From the NCBI RefSeq assembly GCF_001027925.1, contig NZ_LECT01000001.1:62001-126000 (forward strand): 64,000 nucleotides of DNA. The letters are read 5' to 3'. This document shows positions 43,205-52,245 of the stretch, piece after piece. The stretch is from Rhodopirellula islandica (GTDB lineage: Bacteria > Planctomycetota > Planctomycetia > Pirellulales > Pirellulaceae). Position 1 is the first letter of the stretch, and the number at the start of each line of letters is the position of its first letter. The position numbers and the translations under genes were made by a program. Under the pieces are notes generated by a model, which was not told the origin of the DNA, did no database searches, and saw only the letters and a list, made by a program, of their open reading frames with translations.

Positions 43205-44737
43205 ATGACCACATCCACCAAGACTCGCTCCACCCCGAATTCGCGATTCAAGTACTCCGGCCCCGGAATGGTTTCGACCGGCGAAGCGACCGCGTTGCTG
43301 CGGACGGAAACGACCGCGCCGATTCGGGTCTTCGGAACCGAGTCCATTCGCGAAACCTTCGACGACTTGTGTTTGCAGCAAGCCGTCAATTCGCGATTGG
43401 CCCCCGGGGTCACCGATCTGGTTTTGAATCCCGACGCGCACTGCGGTTACGGAGCACCAGTGGGTTGCGTGATGGTTTCGCCCACTCACATTTACCCAGG
43501 TCCGGTTGGTGTCGACATCAAGTGTTCGATGAGCTTGTTGCAATTGGATCTTCCTGCCGAAGCGATCGAGGACCGCAAGGTTCGTCGAGCGTTGATTTCG
43601 GCGATCTGCCAGCGCACGCCGACGGGGGCTGGGAAGGGGCAGCGCAGCGTGACCAAGGCACGGCATGTCAACCGAACCCTCGGGAAGCAATTGGTGACCG
43701 AAGGGGCAAGCGACGATGTGTGCCGCGCTCTTGGGATCCCGACCGGATGGGCATTCCGATGTGAAGACTCACATCATGTCGGACACGATGACACGGGGTT
43801 GGCACTCGAGAGTCGACTCGAATCGATCCTGGGGCATCGCCACATGAGCAACTTCAGCGACAAAATGCAGCAACTGGGGTCGTATGGAGGCGGGAACCAC
43901 TTTGGTGAATGCGAAGTCGTGGAAGTGGGCGACAACGACCGCGCCCGTGAAGTGGCTCAGACGTTTGGTCTGATCGATGGAAACGTTGCGTTCTTGTCGC
44001 ACTGTGGATCTCGCGGGTTTGGTCACAACTTGGCCTCGGGCCAATTCCGTACCTTGCAAGACAAGTTTGATCGGTGGGGGATTCCGCTGCCTGCGGGCGA
44101 TCGCCAATTGGTTTACGCTCCTTTGGGAACCGAGGAAGCGAATGACTACCTCGATGACATGGCGTTGGGAGCGAACTTCGCGACCGTGAACCATTTGCTC
44201 ATCAATGCTCTCGTACTGGAAGCGTTCCAAGAAGTGATTCCGGGAACCCGCGGGAACTTGGTTTACTTCATCAGTCACAACATCGCTCGAAAGGAAATCG
44301 TGGACAATCGACCAGCCTGGGTGCATCGAAAGGGAGCCACGCGAGCGATGCCGGGTGGCCACCATTCGCTTGCCAACACTCCGTTTGCAAAATCGGGACA
44401 CCCGATTTTGTTGCCGGGGAATCCACGCGATGGGTCAGCGGTGATGGTGGCTGAGGAAGGTGCGTCGGCGTCTTGTTACAGCGTCAACCATGGTGCGGGA
44501 CGGACACTCGGGCGTCGTCATGCCAAGCGTGTGCTGGATCAAGCGACGGTGGACGCGGAATTTGATTCCAACGACATCTTGAGCAATTGCCGGAAGTACC
44601 CGATCGACGAAGCCCCCGCCGCTTACAAGGACTTCAATGAGGTCCTGCGTTCGGTCAAGTCCGCTGGATTGGCGAGCGAAGTGGCTCGTTTGAAAGCCCG
44701 TTTCGTGATCAAGGATGCGAGCAAAGCAGATGATTGA
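43205..44737 (+). CDS. rtcB: RNA-splicing ligase RtcB
   Basis: 510 residues. It joins RNA 2',3'-cyclic phosphate or 3'-phosphate ends to 5'-OH ends using GTP. Metal and nucleotide residues visible: NPDAHCGYGAPVG (family: PDVHxGxGxPxG), Asp104 and Cys107 in GPVGVDIKC, His residues in GGGNHF and SHCGSRG, and the guanylylation His in VNHGAGR. ATG 43205 is 48 bp after the sigma-54 promoter; an upstream open extension lacks conserved sequence. The stop overlaps rtcA by 8 bp. The protein belongs to the shorter RtcB group that usually accompanies RtcR. It is probably silent until RtcR senses RNA damage. Confidence 0.96.
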   Translation: MTTSTKTRSTPNSRFKYSGPGMVSTGEATALLRTETTAPIRVFGTESIRETFDDLCLQQAVNSRLAPGVTDLVLNPDAHCGYGAPVGCVMVSPTHIYPGPVGVDIKCSMSLLQLDLPAEAIEDRKVRRALISAICQRTPTGAGKGQRSVTKARHVNRTLGKQLVTEGASDDVCRALGIPTGWAFRCEDSHHVGHDDTGLALESRLESILGHRHMSNFSDKMQQLGSYGGGNHFGECEVVEVGDNDRAREVAQTFGLIDGNVAFLSHCGSRGFGHNLASGQFRTLQDKFDRWGIPLPAGDRQLVYAPLGTEEANDYLDDMALGANFATVNHLLINALVLEAFQEVIPGTRGNLVYFISHNIARKEIVDNRPAWVHRKGATRAMPGGHHSLANTPFAKSGHPILLPGNPRDGSAVMVAEEGASASCYSVNHGAGRTLGRRHAKRVLDQATVDAEFDSNDILSNCRKYPIDEAPAAYKDFNEVLRSVKSAGLASEVARLKARFVIKDASKADD

Positions 44738-45770
44738 AATCAATGGAAGCGAGGGCGAAGGGGGCGGGCAGATTGTCCGCTCTTCGCTCGCCCTCGCGGC
44801 GGTCACGGGGCAACCCATTCGCCTCACCAACATTCGCGGCGGTCGCAAGAAACCGGGGCTGCTGCGTCAGCATCTGGCAGGTGTGCGGGCGATCAAGCAG
44901 GTTTGTTCGGGCGACGTCAGCGGAGACCAATTGGGTTCGAATGAATTGACGTTGGTGCCTGGGGAATTGTCCGGCGGCGACCATTGTTTTGAAGTCGGTT
45001 CGGCGGGCAGTGCGATCCTGGTTGCGCAGACCATCCTGCCGGTTCTTCTGCATGCGGATGCACCCTCGACGATCGAGATTGGCGGTGGGACGCACGCGGC
45101 TTGGGCACCGCCATTTGATTTCTTTCGGCGTTGCTACCTGCCGTTGTTGGCTCGGATGAATGCGAACGTGGAAGTCGATCTTGAATCCCACGGGTTTTAC
45201 CCTGCCGGTGGCGGGCGGATGGTGATGAAGGTCACGCCCTCCTCCGGCATGAATGGGCTCACATTGACGGACCGAATCGGGAAACTGAAACCGAAGGTCA
45301 CCGCACTGGTTTCCCGGATTCCAGCATCGGTGGGTGAACGGGAGTGTGACCTGATCGCACGAAAAACCGGATGGGACAAGAAGGCATTCCAGGTGCTCGA
45401 TGTTCCGCGAGCCGGTGGTCCGGGCAATGTGGTGATGATCGAACTGGGGTTTGACAACGTCTGTGAATTGATCATTGGGTTCGGCAAGATCGGAGTCAAA
45501 GCGGAGCAGATTGCGCGTGCGACGCTGCGAGAGGCTCGAGCCCACTTGGCCAGCGAGGTTCCCGTGGGAGCGTACCTGGCCGATCAATTGTTGTTGCCGA
45601 TGGGCTTGGCCGCGCGCCACGGGCACCGCAGTGAATTTCGCACGGGACCATTGTCGCAGCACAGTCAAACCCACATCGAGGTGCTGCAGCGTTTTCTCGA
45701 TGTCAAGATTCAGTCTGTCACTGATGAAAACGGTTCCGTCCACGTCAGCGTTGAAGGAAACGAAGGCTAG
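44730..45770 (+). CDS. rtcA: RNA 3'-terminal phosphate cyclase RtcA
   Basis: 346 residues. Start MIEINGSEGEGGGQIVRSSL is the family signature; it converts RNA 3'-phosphate to 2',3'-cyclic phosphate with ATP. The adenylylation His is His311 in LSQHSQTHIEVLQRFL (E. coli His309 equivalent). Other conserved pieces: RGGRKKPGLLRQHL, GSAGSAILVAQTILP, PAGGG. ATG 44730 lies within the end of rtcB (8-bp overlap), so translation is coupled; ATG 44715 is an alternative, adding five non-conserved residues. With rtcB it forms the classical rtcBA repair operon. Confidence 0.96.
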   Translation: MIEINGSEGEGGGQIVRSSLALAAVTGQPIRLTNIRGGRKKPGLLRQHLAGVRAIKQVCSGDVSGDQLGSNELTLVPGELSGGDHCFEVGSAGSAILVAQTILPVLLHADAPSTIEIGGGTHAAWAPPFDFFRRCYLPLLARMNANVEVDLESHGFYPAGGGRMVMKVTPSSGMNGLTLTDRIGKLKPKVTALVSRIPASVGERECDLIARKTGWDKKAFQVLDVPRAGGPGNVVMIELGFDNVCELIIGFGKIGVKAEQIARATLREARAHLASEVPVGAYLADQLLLPMGLAARHGHRSEFRTGPLSQHSQTHIEVLQRFLDVKIQSVTDENGSVHVSVEGNEG

Positions 45771-45979
45771 CCGAGATCGATTCGGCAACGCGGAATCCGA
45801 CTGTCATGATTGATCGTGCGGGCAACGCTACCCCCCAGTCGTCTCGTTGGCGACTCGAGTGTGTTGGCGTCCTGGCGTTTCACTCTTGGGACGGGTGGTG
45901 GATGTTGGTTCAACGCAAAGACGCAGAGACGCAGAGCGATGGTTGGGGAGGTGCGTGCGATCGGCTTTCTAGCGTCTGT

Positions 45980-46043
45980 TAAGCAGGTCGGCAGGAATGA
46001 TCGGGCATAATCATGTGAGCCGTTGGGGCGTTAGCCCCGGTTG
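45980..46043. repeat. Family C repeat, truncated copy
   Basis: Starts TAAGCAGGTCGGCAGGAATG and contains GTGAGCCGTTGGGGCGTTAG, matching the left half of the 127-bp unit at 41237-41363. Similarity ends after CCCCGGTTGT, so the right half is missing. Confidence 0.8.
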
Positions 46044-46125
46044 TCTGCAGGCGGGGGCAGGACGCGAGTTGAAATGCCGTGCTCGCAACAACTTGCGAAC
46101 CTCGCCCGTGGGCGACGGGCTTGTC

Positions 46126-46199
46126 GATTTTGCTGTAGGTTGGCCACTCTTGGCCGACATCCGCAACTTGGACGGGCAAGAGTGCCCATCCTATATGCG
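46126..46199. repeat. Palindromic repeat family B, copy 2 (inverted)
   Basis: 74 bp, the reverse complement of the unit at 37048-37119 with a few changes; it contains GGCCACTCTTGGCC and GGGCAAGAGTGCCC. Confidence 0.8.
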
Positions 46200-46454
46200 T
46201 GAAAACCTTGTTGACGAATCAATCGACAAGCCGCAACGGAAGCGGGCCGCGAATGGGTTGGCGAAGAGAGGCTTCGCTGGTGGACGGTGGGGAGTTGGTG
46301 GCGGGGAGGCTGAGAGGCGGGGCGGTGATTGAAAAAGTGAAATTGTAAATTGTAAAGTTCAAATTGTGCGGGGCTCTCCGGGGATGGGGAACACGCGTCA
46401 CTTCCCATGCCCGGCCCTCACCCTCGCGCACGCCTGAACGGCGTCGCTCGAGCG

Positions 46455-46580
46455 AGTGGTCTGTCACGACTTGTTTTTCGGGTAGTGGACGAGGCCACGA
46501 GTCCTGAACTGGCGTCCAATCCAAGGATCGTGGCCTCATCCACTACGATCAACCCTCACTTTTAGCTGTAACAGACCACT
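46455..46580. repeat. 126-bp inverted-repeat element (family D)
   Basis: Outer ends AGTGGTCTGTCAC (46455-46467) and GTAACAGACCACT (46568-46580). Inner arms GTAGTGGACGAGGCCACGA (46482-46500) and GGATCGTGGCCTCATCCACTAC read inverted (46525-46546). It is a double-hairpin unit without coding capacity, only one copy of which is in the window. Confidence 0.8.
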
Positions 46581-46740
46581 GGTTTATCGCTCTTCCCAAA
46601 CTTCGTTTTGGGAGAGGTACGTCAGGTGGAAATCCGCCGAAAAGCGGTGTCGGAAGGTGCACGACCTCCGAAGCTGGGGGAGAGCTCACGGATTGATTCG
46701 AGTCAGGTTGGCAGGCGTCTTTCGGCGACTGGCGTTCTCT

Positions 46741-49700
46741 TTACAGGATCAACTTCATGAGTTCTTCGGCGGAGAGTTTGGCGGATGACTCGGTGCCTTC
46801 GAGCAGGCTGTCGGCGAGGTCGCGTTTGCTTTCATGGAGTTTCAGGATTCGTTCTTCAATGGTCCCTGTGGTGATGAATCGGTACACCGTGACGGGCCGC
46901 TGTTGTCCCATCCGGTGGGCGCGGTCGGACGCTTGGTCTTCCACCGCGGGATTCCACCAGGGGTCCATGTGGATCACGTAGTCGGCTGCCGTCAGGTTCA
47001 ACCCCACGCCCCCGGCTTTCAAGCTGATCAAGAACACATCGCCTTCGCCGTCCTGGAAGGCATCCACGCTGGTCTTGCGTTTCTTCGCGGGCGTGCTGCC
47101 GTCCAGGTACTGATACGAAATCTGACGTTCATCGAGTCGGTCTCTCAAGAGTTGCAGGTGGCCGACGAACTGGCTGAACACCAACACCTTGTGACCGCCC
47201 TCGATCAGATCCGTCACCGTTTCAGTGAACCGTTCGAGTTTTGCTGCTTTCAGGCCTGCGTTGGCGTCGACTAGATCGGGGTGACAACAGAATCGTCGCA
47301 GACGCATCAATTCCGCCAGGATCTTGATGTGCATGGGGCGGTCGTCGTCGCTGTCCTCCAAGTTTTGGAGTGCTTTTTGACGAATGGCTTCGTACATCGC
47401 GGCTTCCTTGTCACCCAATTGGATCGGCACGGTGACTTCGGTTCGCGGTGGGAGTTCATCCAGAACTTGGGACTTCGTCCGTCGCAGAATGAACGGCGCG
47501 ATCAATTGCTTGAGTTGTCGCTGGACGTCGCGGCGATGATCGCGTTCGATCGGAACGGCAAAGCGTTCTTGAAACGACTCCGAGGAACCGAGTAGTCCTG
47601 GGTTGATGAATTGAAACAGGTTCCACAGTTCACCCAGATGGTTTTCCATGGGTGTGCCGGTGAGCACGACTCGGAAATCCGCTTCGAGTCCCATCGCTGC
47701 TTCGCTGCGTTTGGTGTCTGCGTTCTTGATCGCCTGGGCTTCGTCGAGAACCAGCGTCTGCCAACGTCGGGATTGCAATTTTTCCGCTTCGTTGGCCAGC
47801 AAACCATAACTGCATATCAGCAGGTCTCGTTTTCCCAAGGACTCAATGACCGTCTCGCGATCCGCTTCGCTGAACAGGACCGGGCGCAGCGAGGGTGCAA
47901 AGCGTGCGATCTCGGAAACCCAGTTGGCGGCCACCGATGTGGGGGCGACCACCAATGCCGGGCCGGACTTGCCGCGGTGGAGCAGAACGGCGAGGCACTG
48001 CAGCGTTTTCCCCAATCCCATGTCATCGGCCAGGCAGGCACCCGCGCCCAGGTGAGCCAAACGGGACATCCATTTGAAGCCGTCGACTTGGTAGTCGCGG
48101 AGTTCTGCGTCCAGCGTCTTGGGAACTTTCGGTCGCACGCGGTCGGCCGATTCGATTCGCTTGATCTGCGTCTTCCATTGTTGGTCGGCAATCAGGTCAG
48201 CGTTGCCGGTCAGTTCGGCGATCGCGGTGGTGCGAATGGTGGGGAACCGCACTTCGTCTTGGCGGCGATCCGTGTACGCGGCCATCGTTTCCAGTCGCTT
48301 GCGAAAGTGTTCGGTGAGCGCCACAAATCGACCGTCGTTGAGTTGCACGAATCGGGATGTGCTGGCGCTCGCCATCTCCAGCAGATCCATCATCTCGATG
48401 GCCAATTGGTTGTCCACCTGCAGTTTGCCCGAAGCGGCGAACCAATCCTGCCCCCCATCGATCTTGATCTTCCAGTCCGACTCATCTGCGGACCCGGCGA
48501 TTTGAAAGGCTTGCCCCTTGGGCCAGTGCAACGTCAAACGTGATTCTTCCACCAGCGATTCCAGTTCCAGCAGCGCTTCGAGAGCCTCCGCCGCAGTGGG
48601 CAGATCGATGACCTCGACGTTGGCCTGCTCACCCAGGAAGTCGCAATCGTTTTGCACCGCACGAAGGCTGTCTGATTCCGCCTCCAAATCCCGGCGAGTC
48701 GATCGCATCTGACCGTCAACCTTGGTGACGACCGTTCGACTGCCCTGACCCGGAACGAAGAAACCGCCACTGTCACCAAAGGGGCGAGTGAAGAAGGTGA
48801 TTTGCAGGCCTTGATCGTAAGGCGTCAAGTGAGCGTGAATGGCGCTGTCAGCGACGACTTGCTCCGCACCCTCGGCGGCGACTTCGATCTCCGAATGCAA
48901 CGGCGCGATCGGTGCCAGTGGCCGCACCGCGTCGAGCAGTTGATCGACGGCGGAGTCGGGCACCGTCAGACCGTCGGACAACATCGACGCCAGTTTCAAC
49001 TGCGCGTCGCTGAATTGAACAATCGAAAACTTCGACGTGCTCTCGCGTTGCACCAGCAAATGACAGTCACGGGATGTTGGTCGAGGTGACAAGGAAATCG
49101 TGGCGCCACCCTCGGGCGATTGCTCGACCACCAAACGAGCCTGACCCTTTTCAATTTCAATTGGCGATCGGGAGTCGTCGTCCATGAACAGACAGGGGTG
49201 ATCGACCAGGGCATCGACCAACAACGCGGTTTCAAAGTAGTAGTAACGTTCCGTGTACCCGTAGGGATCGCGTGAAATGTCGCAACGGAGCGAGCCGCAA
49301 ATCTTTCGATCCGAAGGTTTCAAGAAATCAAACTCGGCGAGTCGACTCGGGTCATGGATTCGCTCCAGAGCAATGGGGCGACCTTTGGACCAGCCCTTTT
49401 TGCCATAGCTTTGGTGAACCGGTCGACAATCGAGAGGACGGTCATCGGTCGCAATGGTCACCAACCACGCCAGACGGTTTTGCTCTTCCGGTATCGCGGA
49501 GCCTGGCTGCTTGGCAGAGGGAGACGCGGGCTGGTAACTGGCCGCAAAAGCTTGCAAGGCGCCAAGTTGTGTTTTCCAAATGGGTGTTCGCTCGAACTGA
49601 CCGGCCATCGGTGATGTGCCGGTGGCGTGGTACAGTTTCGCAATCATTTTCGCAGTCGATTGATTTGGTTTGAGCCGGTTGGCGAGGGTCATCGCTTCGG

Positions 49701-50916
49701 CCGCCAGCCAATCCATTCCCGAGGCGCGATACAACTCGCTGACTTTGGCAAGGTTTTTCAGTTCACGGGCTGCTTGTTCCGTGCTGAAACAAATTTCACG
49801 CGCATAACCGCTGAGCAAAGTTGCCAAGGGGCGAGAGGCATCATCGGTCCAACTGGTTTGGATGGATTGGGCCAGTCCCGGGTCGCCTAAAAAGTCGCAC
49901 CCGCTCAACACGGCGTCACATCCTTGCAGCAGATCTTCATCCAATTGCTTGATGCGTCGTTGGATGATCTTTGCAGCCGTTGCGGTCGCTCGGGGATCGG
50001 ACTGCCGGAGCAATAGCAGCGGGTAGTGAAGTCCGGCGAAGGTTTGGCATGCCGTCGAGGACGAGCCTTTCTTTCGCGATGCAGTTGGCATGGCAGTGGC
50101 AAAGTGTTGGATCGCTTGATCTCGATCACCGTGCAGCAGGCAGACCAGCCCAAGGATTTCGGGGCGTTGGTGTTTCAGCAGTTCCGCCAACGGCTGCAAG
50201 GCGGCAACGCGGCCCGCGGCAAACAATAAATCGACACCCACCGAAATGGCAGCCTCGTCCTCGGGGGACGAGCGTTTCAACCAAGCTTCGACGTGATCGA
50301 TCATCGCCGCCGAGCCATTCGCCGTGTGCAACAGGGACGGTCCGAAGACCCGCCAGTAGGCATCTTGAAGTTCGAAAGGCAGGCCTTCGTAGACGGTCTC
50401 GTCAAAGGGCGTCAGCAGGCCCATTGTTCGTGCTTGGACCGCGTCCTCTGAGGCATGGTCGAAGTAGCCCTCCAAATCGCCTTGATAGAATGCGATCCGT
50501 TGTTTCTTTAGTTTGTCTGAAGGCTGATGTCGCTCCCAGGAGTATCGATGTGATTTGTGAAATGCGTTCACGATGGCCACCAGATCCGAGAACGTACCCT
50601 CGTGGATCGATGATCTCAGAATCGCATCGCCCAGGGACGGCCGAATTTGGAATTTGGTGCTGGATGGAAGCTGAATGTAGCCGATGTTTCGCAGTTGACT
50701 CATCATCGGCTTGATGACGGCCTGGGTGATCTTGGGAGGTCCTGGTTTGCCAAGCTTGGTCAAGCAAGGCAGCGCTTTTCGTACCATTTTCGATAGATCG
50801 GACAGGTCGACCGGGCCCCAAGCGACGGCGAGGAGTTGACATGTCAACTGCTGCAGTCCATCAAGAGATTCGAAGGGTTTTTTCGTTCCGCGGGATGACA
50901 ATGGTTGAGATTCCAA
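46741..50916 (-). CDS. SNF2-family DEAD/DEAH helicase-like ATPase
   Basis: 1,391 residues. The last ~470 carry a complete SNF2 engine: DDMGLGKT (motif I, around nt 48004-48030), VVAPTSVAANW, LVLDEAQAIKN (DEAQ box, about nt 47730-47756), VLTGTPMENHLGELW, ILRRTK, VFSQFVGHL, and DPWWNPAVEDQASDRAHRMGQ. The ~900 residues before it form an unrecognised region with helical repeats, comparable to bacterial HepA/SNF2 proteins that have large N-terminal extensions. Such ATPases move along duplex DNA to strip or remodel proteins, including RNA polymerase. The frame begins with TTG 50916 and no clear ribosome-binding site, so the true start may lie a little further in. Confidence 0.9.
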   Translation of the reverse strand: MESQPLSSRGTKKPFESLDGLQQLTCQLLAVAWGPVDLSDLSKMVRKALPCLTKLGKPGPPKITQAVIKPMMSQLRNIGYIQLPSSTKFQIRPSLGDAILRSSIHEGTFSDLVAIVNAFHKSHRYSWERHQPSDKLKKQRIAFYQGDLEGYFDHASEDAVQARTMGLLTPFDETVYEGLPFELQDAYWRVFGPSLLHTANGSAAMIDHVEAWLKRSSPEDEAAISVGVDLLFAAGRVAALQPLAELLKHQRPEILGLVCLLHGDRDQAIQHFATAMPTASRKKGSSSTACQTFAGLHYPLLLLRQSDPRATATAAKIIQRRIKQLDEDLLQGCDAVLSGCDFLGDPGLAQSIQTSWTDDASRPLATLLSGYAREICFSTEQAARELKNLAKVSELYRASGMDWLAAEAMTLANRLKPNQSTAKMIAKLYHATGTSPMAGQFERTPIWKTQLGALQAFAASYQPASPSAKQPGSAIPEEQNRLAWLVTIATDDRPLDCRPVHQSYGKKGWSKGRPIALERIHDPSRLAEFDFLKPSDRKICGSLRCDISRDPYGYTERYYYFETALLVDALVDHPCLFMDDDSRSPIEIEKGQARLVVEQSPEGGATISLSPRPTSRDCHLLVQRESTSKFSIVQFSDAQLKLASMLSDGLTVPDSAVDQLLDAVRPLAPIAPLHSEIEVAAEGAEQVVADSAIHAHLTPYDQGLQITFFTRPFGDSGGFFVPGQGSRTVVTKVDGQMRSTRRDLEAESDSLRAVQNDCDFLGEQANVEVIDLPTAAEALEALLELESLVEESRLTLHWPKGQAFQIAGSADESDWKIKIDGGQDWFAASGKLQVDNQLAIEMMDLLEMASASTSRFVQLNDGRFVALTEHFRKRLETMAAYTDRRQDEVRFPTIRTTAIAELTGNADLIADQQWKTQIKRIESADRVRPKVPKTLDAELRDYQVDGFKWMSRLAHLGAGACLADDMGLGKTLQCLAVLLHRGKSGPALVVAPTSVAANWVSEIARFAPSLRPVLFSEADRETVIESLGKRDLLICSYGLLANEAEKLQSRRWQTLVLDEAQAIKNADTKRSEAAMGLEADFRVVLTGTPMENHLGELWNLFQFINPGLLGSSESFQERFAVPIERDHRRDVQRQLKQLIAPFILRRTKSQVLDELPPRTEVTVPIQLGDKEAAMYEAIRQKALQNLEDSDDDRPMHIKILAELMRLRRFCCHPDLVDANAGLKAAKLERFTETVTDLIEGGHKVLVFSQFVGHLQLLRDRLDERQISYQYLDGSTPAKKRKTSVDAFQDGEGDVFLISLKAGGVGLNLTAADYVIHMDPWWNPAVEDQASDRAHRMGQQRPVTVYRFITTGTIEERILKLHESKRDLADSLLEGTESSAKLSAEELMKLIL

Positions 50917-51328
50917 GTTGATCTGGGATTGGCAGTCTGGGAGCAGCGATCCAGCACTGAGTCGACGGCTCGCTGGACATCTCCCCGAGCGAAAAAAAGA
51001 TAGTCTTCCCGGTGGACGTTGCCTAACCGGGGACCGGCTCCTTTTGCGCCGTTCTATCAGTTCTTCGAGGATTCGGTCGGGAGAAGTCGTGGACGAGCCC
51101 GGAGGATGTCGCAGCCTCCGGCGGTGTTCGCTTCGTTCGACCGCCGGCTACTCTCTTGAACGCCTCCGGCGTGTTCCCGTTGGCGAGGTCGAACAGGCTG
51201 ATGGAGGCTGAACTCCGCTCTTGTGAAACACTGGCGTGAAACGTTTCGGGGGTGAATTGGGGTTTTTCTCATCCACGCGGATTTGTTACGTCGAAGGTTG
51301 AATTGTTCAATGAATCTTCCCGTCCCGG
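50917..51328. other. Divergent intergenic region, hairpins only
   Basis: 412 bp between the minus-strand SNF2 gene and the plus-strand HEAT gene. A stem CGGCGGT/ACCGCCG (51119-51125 with 51140-51146) lies in a GC-rich stretch repeating CGCCTCCGGCG. No convincing open frame or promoter consensus is seen. Confidence 0.5.
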
Positions 51329-52045
51329 ATGAACCGCATGGCGAGTCGCCTTTTCCAGTCGATCGTTCCGTTGATGTCTGTCCTCCTGACGGCCCCTGTT
51401 TTGGTGCTGTGCGGAGGCTGTCACGATGGTCCCATGTATGCGCTCAAGCATGCCAATCCCTACTTCACGATGCGTCAGTGGAAGGCGGATGAGGCGATCG
51501 GGGTGACGGATCACAAGCGTCGCCAAGAGCTGCAGTCGCTGGCGGATTCGATGATCGCGATGCCGGAAGAGCGCCAACTGACTTGGACACCGCACCTGGA
51601 ACAGATCTATGAAAACGATCCCAGTGCCGAGATGCGTCGTTTGGCGATCTTGGCCGCCGGACGTTCGAAAGACGCGGGCACGCTCGATTTGGTCGCCAAA
51701 GGCTTGAAGGATGACAACCTGAAGGTCCGCATGGAATCATGCCGTGCGTTGGGTGAGCGACCCGAAGAACAGGCGGCTCAGTTGTTGGCGTCGATCGCAG
51801 GTGAATCTCAAGACCAAGACGTCCGCCACGCCGCGATCGCGGCGCTGGGCAAGCACCCCGGCGAGATCTCAACCAATTCGCTCAAGCTGGCCCTTCAAGA
51901 CCGAGACCCTGCCACGCAAGATTTGGTGATCGAAACGCTTCGTGAGAGCACCGGGAAAGACCTGGGCAACGACCCCGCGGAATGGATCGCTGCCTTGAAC
52001 GGTCAGGCAAGTGAAGTGCCTGCCAACGGTTCGCTGTTCCGGTAA
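51329..52045 (+). CDS. Exported HEAT-repeat protein
   Basis: 238 residues. Signal segment SIVPLMSVLLTAPVLVLCGGC; the Cys in CGGC could be a lipidation site, although the residue three before it is Cys instead of Leu. The mature part has three to four HEAT-like helical repeats (SAEMRRLAILAAGRSKDAGT, NLKVRMESCRALGERPEE, DQDVRHAAIAALGKHPGE, DPATQDLVIETLRES), a scaffold for protein contacts. ATG 51329 is used; ATG 51338 is possible. No partner is adjacent; the neighbour Fae gene converges on it. Confidence 0.82.
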   Translation: MNRMASRLFQSIVPLMSVLLTAPVLVLCGGCHDGPMYALKHANPYFTMRQWKADEAIGVTDHKRRQELQSLADSMIAMPEERQLTWTPHLEQIYENDPSAEMRRLAILAAGRSKDAGTLDLVAKGLKDDNLKVRMESCRALGERPEEQAAQLLASIAGESQDQDVRHAAIAALGKHPGEISTNSLKLALQDRDPATQDLVIETLRESTGKDLGNDPAEWIAALNGQASEVPANGSLFR

Positions 52046-52097
52046 CGCAATCGTTCGGGAACCAAATCGGCGATCGCAGAGCGGCTTGCGTTCTCGG

Positions 52098-52165
52098 GTC
52101 GCGGAACTCGTCAATGGTTTCGATTTGGATCCTGAATCGCCGAAAGTCTTGACGACTTCCGCTAC
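52098..52165. repeat. 68-bp palindromic repeat (family A), copy 4 (inverted)
   Basis: Reads in the opposite orientation to the other four copies (on the minus strand it begins GTAGCGGAAGTCGTCAAG). It lies between the convergent HEAT and fae genes. Confidence 0.88.
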
Positions 52166-52245
52166 GGATGGAATTCAAAAACCAAGCTTCGCCGCGGGGC
52201 TCGTCGATTGGGCGGAGTCAATCGGCGACGATGCGTGATGGCAAA

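Larger units (their letters stand above)
45771..46740. other. Convergent intergenic region rich in repeats
   Basis: 970 bp between the converging rtcA and SNF2 genes, with no supported gene. It holds a short tandem repeat (ACGCAAAG plus two ACGCAGAG, 45913-45936), a partial family C unit (45980-46043), a family B palindrome (46126-46199), an A/T-rich stretch around 46330-46370 and a 126-bp inverted-repeat unit (46455-46580), followed by short GC-rich hairpins near 46600. Confidence 0.75.
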
